DNA of 64,000 bases from Neoalteromonas arenosi (GTDB lineage Bacteria > Pseudomonadota > Gammaproteobacteria > Enterobacterales > Alteromonadaceae), in contig NZ_JAUCBP010000007.1 in the NCBI RefSeq assembly GCF_030362855.1, forward strand, positions 558,675-622,674, in the 5' to 3' direction. Both the position numbers and the translations under genes were made by a program. Positions 18,658 to 27,884 of the stretch are shown piece after piece. Numbering within the stretch: the stretch's first letter is position 1; every line of letters starts with the position of its first letter. The notes beneath the pieces were generated by a model. It saw only the letters and a list, made by a program, of their open reading frames with translations, ran no database searches and had not been told where the DNA came from.

Positions 18658-18732
18658 GAATTTAACCTGTCCGACATACATAGGACAGACGAATTTAACG
18701 CAACGTATTGTTAATTTAGCCTCAGATTTAAC
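18658..18732. repeat. Three phased direct repeats in the divergent promoter region
   Basis: GAATTTAAC at 18658-18666 and 18691-18699 and GATTTAAC at 18725-18732, with starts 33 and 34 bases apart, close to three helical turns. The second and third continue CGCA/GCAT. AraC-family dimers bind direct repeats on one DNA face, so these are likely sites for the membrane-bound regulator. A CTGTCC / GGACAG inverted pair lies between the first two. Confidence 0.5.
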
Positions 18733-18761
18733 GCATTGAGTACAGTTTTGGAGGCTAAATA

Positions 18762-19454
18762 ATGCAATCGCAGAGTATACAACCCAATCCGCAACGAGTC
18801 GGTGCAATTTCCGCTATAGGTATGGCACTTTGTTATATCACCTTATTTGTTATCTTTGGTGCCATACTTGAATTCCCTCAGCAAGCCGACATCAGCGAAA
18901 AGCTGGTTTATATAAAGTCCCAGCGCCTGACTATTGATACCGCTTATGCAATTGGTTATCTAATCTTTGGTACTTTACTGTTGTTCACTGTACAGGCGGT
19001 ACACAATCGGCTAGGGGATAGCTACAGTTTAATTTTAAACACCGCCAGTATTTTTGGATTGATATGGGTTGTATTGATGATGTGCGCCGGCATGATCACA
19101 TTAGTGGGTTTAAATACTACCTTAAACCTCTTGGAAACTTCGCCTAAAGCTGCCGAACATTTGTTTTATACCTATACAACCATTGCCAATGCGTTAGGTG
19201 GGGGAATCGAAATTGTCGGTGGACTGTGGGTATTGTTATTGAGTATTCGCGGGTTGTACATCCAAAGGCTGTCGAAAGGTTTACATGTATTTGGCTGTAT
19301 TGTTGGTTCAATTGGCATCATGACATTGTTACAAAGCGCACCGCTGTTGAAAGATGCGTTTGGATTAACGCAAATCGTCTGGTTTACTTGGCTGGGGTTC
19401 GCGCTTTATCCTGAGGCATCTGATGTTAAGAGGCCAGGGACAGTGTCAAATTAA
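18762..19454 (+). CDS. DUF4386-like polytopic membrane protein
   Basis: The product is 230 residues with about six hydrophobic helices and no soluble domain. The helix pattern, with a longer periplasmic or cytosolic segment near EFPQQADISEKLVYIKSQR, resembles DUF4386-type small integral membrane proteins of unknown function. A GGAGG nine bases before the ATG is a strong ribosome-binding site. It is divergent from the membrane-bound AraC-type regulator across a region with phased repeats, so it is the regulator's most likely target. No catalytic residue is evident. The family assignment is from general appearance only, and no function is proposed. Confidence 0.65.
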   Translation: MQSQSIQPNPQRVGAISAIGMALCYITLFVIFGAILEFPQQADISEKLVYIKSQRLTIDTAYAIGYLIFGTLLLFTVQAVHNRLGDSYSLILNTASIFGLIWVVLMMCAGMITLVGLNTTLNLLETSPKAAEHLFYTYTTIANALGGGIEIVGGLWVLLLSIRGLYIQRLSKGLHVFGCIVGSIGIMTLLQSAPLLKDAFGLTQIVWFTWLGFALYPEASDVKRPGTVSN

Positions 19455-19561
19455 CGTTGCTTTGCTTTTGGCTTATTTGTTTGAGCATATATTAAGGTAG
19501 TTGTAAACACTACGACTTGACCTACAATCAAAGCTAAAGGCCTCAGGAACGTATAATTTTA

Positions 19562-21310
19562 GTGAATCAACAAAAAAGCATTGAGGGCGTAAAAAGTTAT
19601 TTAGTCAACGTAGTTTTGACCATACTTTCTGTAATGGCGTTGCCTGGTCTTGTCGGCTCTCTTGCTAGGATCGTCGAGTTTGGTTTCCAAAGTACCATGC
19701 TCGTTCATATCACCTTGGCCCTATTAATGTGGTCTGTACTTTTAGTTAGAAATCGATTACCCCTTAGATTCAGAGCCAATTTTATTATTGCGACTCTTTT
19801 TCTTATCGCTAGCGCAGGGGTTTTAAAGTTTGGCGTGATGAGTACAAGTCCAATATTTTTTATTGGCGCATTGATCATTACCACCACTATTTTTGGTGCC
19901 CGCATTGGCGCTGTGGTTTTGACTTTGTCTTTTGGAGTGATCGGTTTAGCGATGTGGCTTTCGACCAGCGGCATGCTCAATTACGGCGTCGATACTGACA
20001 TTTATGTCGATAACTTTCTAACGTGGCTCAATTATGTATTGTCATTACTAATGATTAGCATTGCGCTTCTAGTGCTACTTGGACGTCTTAATGGTTTTCT
20101 TTATTTGCAGGTGAAGGAATTAGAAAGGCGTGTAAGCGAGCGCACTACTGATTTACAGAATAAAAACAGCCAATTGCTCGAAGCCAAAGAAGTGGCGGAT
20201 AACGCCAATAAAGCTAAGTCTGAATTCCTGTCCAATATGTCACACGAAATTAGGACGCCGATGAACGGTATTCTCGGAGTTTTGCAAGTCTTAGAAAAAC
20301 AGCCTCTCGACACAGACCTTAAGAATTTGGTCTGGCAAGCAAGATATTCAGCTGATTCTTTATTAACAATTATCAACGACATTCTCGACTATTCAAAAAT
20401 CGAGGAGAATAAGTTGGAAATTGAGTGCTTACCATTCTCCCTAATTGAAGTAACCAAATCTGTGAGTACAGATTTACATCCGATTAGTAATGTTAAAGGC
20501 ATTGAGATTATCACGGAAATTGATAAAAACTTTGTTGACGGCTGGCTGGGCGACCCAGTGCGTGTTAAACAAATCCTACTAAATTTGGTTTCAAATGGGG
20601 TTAAATTTTCGAAGGAAGGGAATGTAGTCATCAAGTTAGGTCATGCAGAGTTACATGGAAAAGACGCCGTCAAGTTCGACGTTATCGATTCTGGTATTGG
20701 CATGAACAAAGAGGCAAAAAGCCGATTGTTTGAGCGCTTTGAGCAGGCTGATAAATCCACGACTCGCAAGTTTGGAGGAACCGGCTTGGGTATGGCAATT
20801 ACGCTCAATTTGGTAAAGTTAATGGCAGGTTCAATTCTGGTCGAAAGTGAAGAGCAGCAGGGAACGCATGTCACTGTTGTACTGCCATTAGTGCGGACTA
20901 ACATAGACGAAACCTCTGAGCCCAACATACTGTCAGAGCAACCCGATCTATCGGGCAAAAACATCCTAATAGCGGAAGATAACGAAATTAATCGAGCAGT
21001 AATCGCGGCTATATTAAAGCCCACCGGTGCCAATCTGGTCATTGTCGAAAATGGAGTGCGCGCAATTGAAGCTATCGAAAAAGAATCATTTGACGTAATT
21101 CTGATGGATATCCATATGCCTGAAATGGATGGTCTAGAAGCGCAACAAATCATTAATCAGCGCTACCCTCAGCTGCCGATTATCGCATTAACTGCGAACG
21201 TAATGGCTGACGACATTAAGAGTTATTTAGCGCAAGGTTTTGTGTCTCACCTTGGGAAACCTTTCGAAAAGTCTGATTTATTTGCGCTATTGAATACATA
21301 CTTAGATTGA
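19562..21310 (+). CDS. Hybrid sensor histidine kinase with membrane sensor
   Basis: The product is 582 residues from a GTG start with a weak, distant Shine-Dalgarno. Residues 10-180 hold about six transmembrane helices with no obvious periplasmic domain. After a short coiled coil ([13 protein letters not shown]) comes the DHp helix with [14 protein letters not shown] (His228), the HATPase domain ([21 protein letters not shown]), and a receiver domain with [11 protein letters not shown] and phospho-acceptor Asp516 in [11 protein letters not shown]. The receiver ends the protein, with no Hpt or DNA-binding output, so a separate phosphotransfer protein or regulator is needed. The catalytic and receiver parts are strikingly similar to the kinase at 38626-41040. 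The input signal is unknown. Confidence 0.92.
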   Translation: MNQQKSIEGVKSYLVNVVLTILSVMALPGLVGSLARIVEFGFQSTMLVHITLALLMWSVLLVRNRLPLRFRANFIIATLFLIASAGVLKFGVMSTSPIFFIGALIITTTIFGARIGAVVLTLSFGVIGLAMWLSTSGMLNYGVDTDIYVDNFLTWLNYVLSLLMISIALLVLLGRLNGFLYLQVKELERRVSERTTDLQNKNSQLLEAKEVADNANKAKSEFLSNMSHEIRTPMNGILGVLQVLEKQPLDTDLKNLVWQARYSADSLLTIINDILDYSKIEENKLEIECLPFSLIEVTKSVSTDLHPISNVKGIEIITEIDKNFVDGWLGDPVRVKQILLNLVSNGVKFSKEGNVVIKLGHAELHGKDAVKFDVIDSGIGMNKEAKSRLFERFEQADKSTTRKFGGTGLGMAITLNLVKLMAGSILVESEEQQGTHVTVVLPLVRTNIDETSEPNILSEQPDLSGKNILIAEDNEINRAVIAAILKPTGANLVIVENGVRAIEAIEKESFDVILMDIHMPEMDGLEAQQIINQRYPQLPIIALTANVMADDIKSYLAQGFVSHLGKPFEKSDLFALLNTYLD

Positions 21311-21362
21311 GACACAAACTTTCGACTTGTGAAAAAGCGCTGTTGTGCCTTTTAGAAGGCAC

Positions 21363-21388
21363 AAAAAAGCCGGCTGATGCCGGCTTTT
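21363..21388. terminator. Bidirectional rho-independent terminator
   Basis: GCCGGC / GCCGGC stem with a TGAT loop, A-run before and T-run after. It separates the hybrid kinase gene (+) from the rne gene (-). Confidence 0.9.
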
Positions 21389-21401
21389 CAAAGCGTAAAT
21401 T

Positions 21402-24329
21402 TTAATCAACGCTGGCTGGAGTTGCCATTGGTGCGTTAGCTTTTGACTTGACCGCAGCCATAATGGCCGAGCGTCCCGAAACAATAAGTTCCGGTCGTTC
21501 GTCATTAGCAATCGCTTTAATAGAAAGTTCTGCAAAGTCTTGCTCAATTGACTTCGGTGTGGCCATCGGGTGGCTAGCACGCTTAATGACAATCGCTGTT
21601 TTTTGCGACTCCTTTTTGCTGTTTTCAGCAGCGACGGGCTCTGCAACAACTTCGCCAGCGCTCTCTTCTGTAGTTTCTGCGCTTGTATCATCACTGGCTT
21701 GTGCATCAAACAAATCAGCAACCACGGGTTGTTGCATAGATTCATCTGACTTTGCATCTTCATTCGCAATTGTTTCTGCTGACTCCTGCGCAACTTCCGG
21801 CTCAATACTGCTATTTTCGTTGAAGGGGGCAGCTTGTTCTTCAACTGCAGTTTCGGTCACAACGTTATTTTTAACTGTTGTAGTCTCTGCAACAGGCTGT
21901 GCTTCAACCGGCGTTTCTGGTGCATCAAAGTTTAACTCGTCTTGCGCTTGTTCAGAATCGCTTTGCTTTTTACGCTTCTGACCAGCAGCGCGCGTGTGTC
22001 GAGGTGTACGACGACTGCGACCATTGCCTCGTGAAGCTTTTTGCTCATCTTTTTCAGTAGTAGCATCCACATCGGCACCAGCCGCTGTTGCGTCTACTTC
22101 TGGTTGAGCGACCGCAGCGGCTTCGCTTTCATTCGCTACTTCAGCCTGCGGCTTTTTCTTCGCTCGAGGCTTAGGAGCACGCTTCTTAGGTGTTTTCTCA
22201 GCAATTGCATCTTTCGTTTCTGCAGGTTTTGCATCCGCTCCAGTCTCTGCTGCTACTTGTTCTGCACTCTGAACTGGCTGCTCAACCGCTTGATCGTTCG
22301 TTTTACTGCGCACGCTCTTGCGATTGTTGCGACGTGAACGACGCTCTTTGGTCGCTTCTGTCGCGTTATTGTCTTTTTGTTCAGTATCGCTATCGGCTTC
22401 ATTGTTGCGGTTGCGGCCACGCGTACGCTTGTCATTTTGATTGCGACGTTGCTTTTCACTCGGTTGATCGGCCGCTGACTTATTCTCTTCGGTATTTCTA
22501 CCTTTACCACCGCGACGGTTTTCATTGCGGCGCTGGTTACCCTTGGTATTATTACGCGAACGATTATTGCGTTTTTGTTGGTTACCACCGCGTTTATTAC
22601 GGCCCTTACGTTTGGGTTGCTCTTCTTCTTTACCAAATAATTTTTTCAACCAACCAACAAGCTGTTCTACCACGCCGGGCTCATTTATTGCCTTCGCTTT
22701 AGGTTTTTCCTTGCTTGGTGCTGGTGCAGGTTGTGGTGGTGCAATTAGACCTTGTAGTGCTGGCTCCTCGCGCTTGGCAACCGGAGCTGCTTGAATATCT
22801 GATTTATCGTTGTCTAACTCGATCAAATCTACTGAGTAGCTCGCATCTGTGCTTAGCTCGTCAGCACGACGACGTTCAATGCGATAATGCGGGGTGTCTA
22901 AATTCGGGTTAGGTAATAATATTAACTCAACACCGTGACGTTGTTCGATAGAGCGAATGGCCTTGCGCTTCTCATTAAGCAAGTAGGTTGCAACGCTAAC
23001 AGGAAGCTGAGCCTCTAATTGGCGTGTGTTCTCTTTAATGCTCTCTTCTTCCAAGATACGCAAAATAGACAGAGCCAAAGACTCAGTGCCTCTAATGGTG
23101 CCGTGGCCATTACAGCGTGGACACACGTGGTGCGCTGAATCACCCAATGACGGGCGCAATCGTTGACGCGACATCTCCAGTAGGCCGAAGCGCGAAATTC
23201 GTCCGATTTGTACTCGTGCGCGGTCTGGACCAACAGCGTTTTGCATGCGATTTTCGACTTCGCGTTGGTTGCGCACCGGCGTCATATCAATAAAGTCGAT
23301 GACCACCAGGCCGCCAAGATCTCGAAGACGCAATTGGCGCGCAATTTCATCAGCGGCTTCTAGGTTAGTGTTAAGCGCTGTCTCTTCAATATCACCGCCT
23401 TTAGTTGCTCGGGCAGAGTTGATGTCAATTGAAGTTAACGCTTCCGTTGGGTCGATAACAATCGAACCACCGGACGGCAAACGAACTTCGCGTTGGAAGG
23501 CTGATTCGATTTGGCTTTCAATTTGGTAATGGCTGAACAATGGCACTTCGCCTTTGTACATTTTTACCCGATTGACAAAGTCTGGGCGCACTAACTCGAT
23601 ATGTTTACGCGCTTGCTCAAAGATAGCCTCTTTATCAATCAGAATTTCACCAATATCTCGACGCAAGTAATCGCGGATCGCTCGAACAATGACGTTGCTC
23701 TCTTGGTGAATAAGGAATGGAGCAGGGCGCTCTTCAGCAACAGTGCTGATAGCATTCCAGTGGGTAAGTAATACACTTAAATCCCAGGCTAGCTCTTCGT
23801 ATGATTTACCTACACCCGCAGTTCTAACGATAAGCCCCATGCCTTCGGGTAAATCGAGCTGGTTAAGTGCCTGTTTTAATTCAGTACGCTCATCGCCTTC
23901 AATGCGACGCGAGATGCCACCCGCACGCGGGTTGTTTGGCATTAATACCAAGTAACTGCCGGCCAAGGATATAAACGTCGTTAGCGCTGCTCCTTTTTGG
24001 CCGCGCTCTTCTTTATCGACTTGAACGATAACTTCTTGGCCTTCTTTAATGACGTCTTTAATGCTGGGACGACCATCGAATTTATAGCCTTGCGGGAAGT
24101 AGGTTTTAGCAATTTCTTTAAGAGGGAGAAAACCGTGACGTTCAGCGCCGTAGTTGACAAATGCGGCTTCTAAGCTTGGCTCAACACGAGTGATTGTGCC
24201 TTTGTATATATTCGCCTTTTTTTGCTCGTGTCCAGGGCTTTCAATATCAAGGTCGTAGAGTTTTTGCCCATCTACAAGGGCGACCCGCAACTCTTCTGAT
24301 TGAGTTGCATTGATCAACATTCTTTTCAT
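21402..24329 (-). CDS. rne: Ribonuclease E
   Basis: The product is about 975 residues from the ATG at 24329 ([19 protein letters not shown], the family N-terminus); an extended frame to 24368 is not the real start. Catalytic half: S1 domain (about 35-120), the 5'-sensor/RNase H-like region, and the DNase I-like domain with metal-binding Asp302 (SIDINSARA) and Asp345 (VVIDFIDM). The zinc-link CPRC (about 403-406) joins protomers. The C-terminal half (from about 510) is long, low-complexity, rich in Arg/Asn and Glu/Ala, as expected for the degradosome scaffold and RNA-binding region. It ends with an APMATP-type tail that may bind a partner. It makes the main endonucleolytic cut in mRNA decay and processes rRNA and tRNA at the inner membrane. 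A 500-base gap to rluC holds its leader. Two opposite-strand frames over the low-complexity half are not genes. Confidence 0.96.
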   Translation of the reverse strand: MKRMLINATQSEELRVALVDGQKLYDLDIESPGHEQKKANIYKGTITRVEPSLEAAFVNYGAERHGFLPLKEIAKTYFPQGYKFDGRPSIKDVIKEGQEVIVQVDKEERGQKGAALTTFISLAGSYLVLMPNNPRAGGISRRIEGDERTELKQALNQLDLPEGMGLIVRTAGVGKSYEELAWDLSVLLTHWNAISTVAEERPAPFLIHQESNVIVRAIRDYLRRDIGEILIDKEAIFEQARKHIELVRPDFVNRVKMYKGEVPLFSHYQIESQIESAFQREVRLPSGGSIVIDPTEALTSIDINSARATKGGDIEETALNTNLEAADEIARQLRLRDLGGLVVIDFIDMTPVRNQREVENRMQNAVGPDRARVQIGRISRFGLLEMSRQRLRPSLGDSAHHVCPRCNGHGTIRGTESLALSILRILEEESIKENTRQLEAQLPVSVATYLLNEKRKAIRSIEQRHGVELILLPNPNLDTPHYRIERRRADELSTDASYSVDLIELDNDKSDIQAAPVAKREEPALQGLIAPPQPAPAPSKEKPKAKAINEPGVVEQLVGWLKKLFGKEEEQPKRKGRNKRGGNQQKRNNRSRNNTKGNQRRNENRRGGKGRNTEENKSAADQPSEKQRRNQNDKRTRGRNRNNEADSDTEQKDNNATEATKERRSRRNNRKSVRSKTNDQAVEQPVQSAEQVAAETGADAKPAETKDAIAEKTPKKRAPKPRAKKKPQAEVANESEAAAVAQPEVDATAAGADVDATTEKDEQKASRGNGRSRRTPRHTRAAGQKRKKQSDSEQAQDELNFDAPETPVEAQPVAETTTVKNNVVTETAVEEQAAPFNENSSIEPEVAQESAETIANEDAKSDESMQQPVVADLFDAQASDDTSAETTEESAGEVVAEPVAAENSKKESQKTAIVIKRASHPMATPKSIEQDFAELSIKAIANDERPELIVSGRSAIMAAVKSKANAPMATPASVD

Positions 24330-24850
24330 TCTATCTTTTCTCAGTAATAACACCGACAAAAGACACATAACCGGATGCTACACCTGCTGTAGTCATCGTC
24401 TCGACGAGCCTTGGGTGTAGGTGGCCAATTAACCGCAAGCCCGCTACATCCGTCTGTTTTTCAACGGTCATTATATGTAGTAGCGCGCTTGCCGTGTCGG
24501 GAAGGCAAACCCTATTTGTTCTGTCTTGTGATCCTAAGCCTGTTTGAGCGCTTAGCATTCATCCAAATCTGTATCTTCAATCGGCGATAGCTTTATTTTT
24601 ATCGCGATGCAGACTTTGCCCCCAAAAAATTGTCGGCATTTGCCGCGGGGTCGCAAAACTATTATCTGCATAAATGTACGAAATCACGCGGCGTAAATTA
24701 ATCTTCGCAGGTTTCGTGTTAAATCCGATTAATGAAGTGGTATGGTCAACACACTCCTTGCGGACGTCGCATTATCGCTTTTTTTCCGTTTTCAGGCAAG
24801 CAAACAAATTTTTAATTGGTTTATGGCGCAATTGCGTTAAACTGCGCGCC
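24330..24850. other. rne leader / rne-rluC divergent intergenic region
   Basis: About 520 bases without a gene. In the rne-leader direction (-) a long-range stem pairs CTACACC (24378-24384) with GGTGTAG (24414-24420), with a small inner CGTC/GACG helix. This is reminiscent of the structured leaders through which RNase E controls its own mRNA. A weak -35/-10 pair on the minus strand (TTGGGG / GATAAA, 24598-24625) could start a leader of about 260 bases. The right end carries the rluC promoter. Confidence 0.5.
24816..24843 (+). promoter_or_regulatory. Candidate rluC promoter with almost no leader
   Basis: TTGGTT (24816-24821), 16-base spacer, TAAACT (24838-24843). The expected transcription start falls within one or two bases of the rluC ATG at 24851, and GCGCGCC occupies the space between. 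No Shine-Dalgarno is visible, so the mRNA may be leaderless. Confidence 0.5.
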
Positions 24851-25807
24851 ATGCAGCCTGAAATTACATCCCCAAATAAAGTCCAGTTTTGTGAGATCGA
24901 TGACGATCATCACGGCCAACGCGTGGATAATTTCCTCCATACCCATCTAAAAGGTGTTCCCAAGTCGTTGGTGTACCGGATTTTGCGTAAGGGTGAAGTC
25001 AGAGTTAATAAAAAACGGGTAAAGCCAGAGTACAAGTTGCAAAGCGGCGATGTGGTGCGTATTCCACCGGTGCGCCAAGCTGAACCTAATGCACTCCCTT
25101 CAACCAAATTGGACAAAGTCGCAAATTTAGAAGCGGCCATATTGCATGAAGATGATCGCCTTATTGTGTTTAATAAACCGAGCGGTCTGGCGGTACACGG
25201 TGGCAGTGGTTTAAGTTTTGGCTTAATCGAAGGCCTTCGAGCACTGCGACCACAAGCTAAGTTTATGGAGTTAGTGCATCGACTCGATCGCGATACGTCG
25301 GGTTGTATTTTAGTCGCCAAAAAGCGCTCTGCCCTTAAAGACCTGCACGAACAGCTGCGAAATAAGTCAGTAGATAAGCGTTATTGGGCACTGGTAAATG
25401 GTCACTGGCCAGCGAATCGATTCAAAGTCAAAGCACCACTGCACAAGAACGTGCTGCAGTCGGGCGAGCGTATGGTGTTTGTTAACCCACAGGGTAAACC
25501 GTCAGAAACGCGCTTTCGAATCTTACAAGCCTATGCGGCGGCAACACTCGTTGAGGCGTCTCCTATAACCGGGCGAACGCACCAAATTCGCGTACATTGT
25601 CAGCATGCTGGGCACTGCATTGCAGGCGATCCCCGTTATGGTGATGAGAGTTTTGAGGACTATTTACAGCCCTTGGGTAGTTCGCGTCTGTTTTTACATG
25701 CGCATTCGATTGCATTTATTCACCCTCACACTGGCAAACCGGTGCGCTTTGAAGCGCCTTTAGATAACGCATTAACACAGTTACTCAATAAATTGCCGAA
25801 AGTATAA
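24851..25807 (+). CDS. rluC: 23S rRNA pseudouridine synthase RluC
   Basis: The product is 318 residues from the ATG at 24851; the frame is open further upstream, but the family N-terminus begins here and the length then matches E. coli RluC (319). An S4 RNA-binding domain (about 20-80: RVDNFLHTHLKGVPKSLVYRI, shown in part) precedes the RluA/RluC catalytic domain with the signature HRLDRDTSGC, whose Asp is catalytic. RluC makes the pseudouridines at positions 955, 2504 and 2580 in E. coli 23S rRNA. It is divergent from rne, as in many gammaproteobacteria, and followed by a HAD phosphatase gene eight bases on. The -10 element TAAACT lies so close that the transcript may be leaderless. Confidence 0.95.
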   Translation: MQPEITSPNKVQFCEIDDDHHGQRVDNFLHTHLKGVPKSLVYRILRKGEVRVNKKRVKPEYKLQSGDVVRIPPVRQAEPNALPSTKLDKVANLEAAILHEDDRLIVFNKPSGLAVHGGSGLSFGLIEGLRALRPQAKFMELVHRLDRDTSGCILVAKKRSALKDLHEQLRNKSVDKRYWALVNGHWPANRFKVKAPLHKNVLQSGERMVFVNPQGKPSETRFRILQAYAAATLVEASPITGRTHQIRVHCQHAGHCIAGDPRYGDESFEDYLQPLGSSRLFLHAHSIAFIHPHTGKPVRFEAPLDNALTQLLNKLPKV

Positions 25808-25815
25808 GGTTTGCG

Positions 25816-26466
25816 ATGCACTATCAATTAGTTATTTTTGATTGGGACGGAACTGTGATGGATTCCGCTGATAAAATCGTCAAATGTATGCAGCTTGCAG
25901 CGGTAGATTGTCAATTGGACATACCGAGTCGAGAAGCCGTGGCAAACATCATTGGTATCTCACTATCACCAGCCATTGCTAAACTGTTTAACCTCACGGA
26001 TCAACAATTAGTGGCGCGTATTGTAGAGCGCTATAAACATCATTACTTAAATTCAGACCAAACGCCGTGTCCGCTGTTCCCCGGTATCCTACCTTTATTA
26101 GAGGCGCTTGTGCAGCAAGGTTGCACGCTAGCTGTTGCAACAGGTAAAGCGCGCAGGGGATTAGAGCGTGCATGGGATAATACTCATACGCGGCAATTTT
26201 TCAGTTATTCACGCTGCGCCGATGAAGCACAATCAAAACCATCGTCCGATATGCTTGAGCAACTCCTCACTGAAAGCCAAGTGCCGATTGAACGCGCTGT
26301 TATGATTGGCGACACAACCTATGACATGCAGATGGCACAAACGCTAGGCATGGATCGTATCGCGGTTAATTATGGTGTCCATCAAGAAAGCGCATTGCGC
26401 AAGCACAATCCGGTATTTATCGCTGAGAGTGTTGCGCAATTGCATCAATACTTACTGCATCATTGA
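25816..26466 (+). CDS. HAD-superfamily hydrolase, phosphoglycolate-phosphatase-like
   Basis: The product is 216 residues. HAD motif I is FDWDGTVMD (residues 8-16, nucleophile the first Asp), motif II AVATGKAR (the Thr), motif III the Lys in QSKPSSDML, and motif IV IGDTTYDMQMA (the Asp pair). A helical cap lies between motifs I and II. It resembles HAD-IA phosphatases such as Gph and the rluC-linked HAD proteins of Pseudomonas and relatives. The substrate is likely a small phosphate ester; phosphoglycolate is a guess. It begins eight bases after rluC with the same strand, so it is co-transcribed. Its 3' end overlaps the convergent maf gene by seven bases. Confidence 0.88.
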   Translation: MHYQLVIFDWDGTVMDSADKIVKCMQLAAVDCQLDIPSREAVANIIGISLSPAIAKLFNLTDQQLVARIVERYKHHYLNSDQTPCPLFPGILPLLEALVQQGCTLAVATGKARRGLERAWDNTHTRQFFSYSRCADEAQSKPSSDMLEQLLTESQVPIERAVMIGDTTYDMQMAQTLGMDRIAVNYGVHQESALRKHNPVFIAESVAQLHQYLLHH

Positions 26467-27095
26467 TTTTGATGAAACAGTGGGTCATAACCAAATGATA
26501 ACAGGCCTTCAATCGTTTTAATTAAGGGTAATCCAATCAGGGAATTGGGATCTGAGCTTTCAATTGATTCAAATAATCGAATACCCAAGCCTTCACATTT
26601 AAAACTCCCCGCGCAATCAAGCGGCATTTCAATCGCAACGTACCGCGTTATTTGCTCATCAGTTAGCCTGCGAAACTTCACCGTAACAGTATCGACAGCA
26701 GAGAATAAATGATTGGTTGATTGGCGGATAATGGCCAGTCCGGTGTAGAAAGTCACCGTATTGCCGCTGAATCTCTTTAATTGTCCAATTGCCCGTTCTA
26801 CGCTTAACGACTTGCCAAATTGACTAGTACTACCATCGGGGTTACGCAGTTCGGCAACTTGATCTGAACCAATGACTAATGCTTCTGGGTGCAAGATGCT
26901 AATTGCTTTGGCTTTTTGTATAGAAAGTCGCTCGGCAAGCGCAGTGCTGAGTTCGTTTTCTGTGGCGCTTTCATCAATATTAGGTGCAACGCAATCAAAC
27001 GGGATATTTAGCGTTTCTAATTGAGCTCGCCGGTATCGGGATGTTGATGCGAGAATGAGCTTTGCGTCTGAACTGTTGTGAGGGCTTGAATCCAT
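26460..27095 (-). CDS. yceF: Maf-family nucleotide pyrophosphatase (YceF type)
   Basis: The product is 211 residues. LILASTSRYRRAQL (residues 13-26) is the Maf N-terminal signature, and GSDQVA carries the catalytic Asp characteristic of the YceF subgroup (7-methyl-GTP pyrophosphatase), while FRRLTDEQI and CAGSFKCEGLG are typical of the family. The protein hydrolyses modified nucleoside triphosphates to prevent misincorporation. It is convergent with the HAD gene and overlaps it by seven bases, and is divergent from yceD, the usual gammaproteobacterial layout. The first ten residues are variable; ATG at 27095 assumed. Confidence 0.92.
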   Translation of the reverse strand: MDSSPHNSSDAKLILASTSRYRRAQLETLNIPFDCVAPNIDESATENELSTALAERLSIQKAKAISILHPEALVIGSDQVAELRNPDGSTSQFGKSLSVERAIGQLKRFSGNTVTFYTGLAIIRQSTNHLFSAVDTVTVKFRRLTDEQITRYVAIEMPLDCAGSFKCEGLGIRLFESIESSDPNSLIGLPLIKTIEGLLSFGYDPLFHQNQ

Positions 27096-27116
27096 AGGCT
27101 TTTGACGAATAAATCT

Positions 27117-27145
27117 TTGACTCTGTAGTGTATTCTCTATATTAT
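27117..27145 (+). promoter_or_regulatory. Strong candidate promoter for yceD-rpmF-plsX, near-leaderless
   Basis: TTGACT (27117-27122), 17-base spacer, TATTAT (27140-27145), close to consensus. The expected start site (about 27152) is only a few bases before the yceD ATG at 27155, and the GCGCGCGC between them is the same type of discriminator seen at rluC. No Shine-Dalgarno lies upstream. Confidence 0.65.
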
Positions 27146-27154
27146 GCGCGCGCT

Positions 27155-27682
27155 ATGCAGAAAGTGAAACTGCCCCAAAAGATTGATCCAGCCAAAAGTG
27201 CAATGAAACGCTCAGATTATGAGGGTGTAATTGCATCAAAGGATTTGGTGCGTTTATTGGATGCAGTGACTGGGTGCAACGACTATATTGACGTACAAGT
27301 GAAGTTTGAAGTAGACGCGCAGGGTCTAGTCATCTTCCACGGCAATGTCAGCACTGAGGTTACACTTATCTGTCAACGGTGTTACGGTGAGCTTGCTCAC
27401 TCTCTCGATTTGACGTTTTGCTACAGTCCAGTGCAGGGACCGGAGCAAGCTGACGAGATACCCGAAGCGTATGAACCGATTGAAGTAAACGAATATGGAG
27501 AAGTCGATTTATTTCAGTTGCTGGAAGATGAACTAATATTAGGTTTACCCATTGTACCCCTTCATGCAGAGGAGGATTGCAAGGTTAAATCAGAAGATAT
27601 GACGTTCGGTGAGTTAGCAGAGGAACAAACGCGACAAAACCCATTTGCGGTTTTGAAAGAACTTAAGCGAGATCAGGAGTAA
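27155..27682 (+). CDS. yceD: YceD / DUF177 protein, 23S rRNA accumulation protein
   Basis: The product is 175 residues from the ATG at 27155, chosen because MQKVKLPQ matches the family N-terminus; an upstream GTG at 27128 lies in the promoter. The CQRCYGEL motif (about residue 78) and EAYEPIEVNEYGEVDL, with NPFAVLKELK at the end, are the DUF177 hallmarks. E. coli YceD is needed for 23S rRNA accumulation; its biochemical role is not known. It is the first gene of the yceD-rpmF-plsX-fab series, with rpmF only three bases downstream. The mRNA may lack a leader. Confidence 0.93.
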   Translation: MQKVKLPQKIDPAKSAMKRSDYEGVIASKDLVRLLDAVTGCNDYIDVQVKFEVDAQGLVIFHGNVSTEVTLICQRCYGELAHSLDLTFCYSPVQGPEQADEIPEAYEPIEVNEYGEVDLFQLLEDELILGLPIVPLHAEEDCKVKSEDMTFGELAEEQTRQNPFAVLKELKRDQE

Positions 27683-27685
27683 TTT

Positions 27686-27856
27686 ATGGCAGTACAACAA
27701 AATCGTAAAACACGCTCTAAGCGTGGTATGCGTCGTTCACATGATGCGTTAACTGGTTCGACTTTGTCTGTCGATTCAACATCTGGTGAAACACATCGCC
27801 GCCACCACGTAACCGCTGACGGTTACTACCGTGGTAAAAAAGTTGTTGGTGCGTAA
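27686..27856 (+). CDS. rpmF: 50S ribosomal protein L32
   Basis: The product is 56 residues: [20 protein letters not shown] begins the protein, and [15 protein letters not shown] ends it. This is the standard bL32 sequence; no zinc-binding Cys pairs are present, so it is of the Cys-less type. AGGAG (27675-27679) lies seven bases before the ATG. It sits between yceD and plsX as in other gammaproteobacteria. Confidence 0.97.
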   Translation: MAVQQNRKTRSKRGMRRSHDALTGSTLSVDSTSGETHRRHHVTADGYYRGKKVVGA

Positions 27857-27884
27857 GATAACTGCATAACGCAGGTCAATTATC

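Noticed and set aside
21363-21388. Repetitive or mobile element suspected from several similar GC hairpins in the window
   Set aside because: Each hairpin has a different stem sequence with T-runs and lies at a gene end; they are ordinary terminators, not a repeat family.
22041-22702. Long plus-strand open frames opposite the C-terminal half of rne
   Set aside because: They come from the low-complexity Arg/Asn-rich region of RNase E and have no ribosome site or protein-like composition.
24674-24850. N-terminal extension of RluC from an upstream ATG
   Set aside because: It would add 59 residues not present in the family and run through the promoter; the ATG at 24851 gives the normal length.
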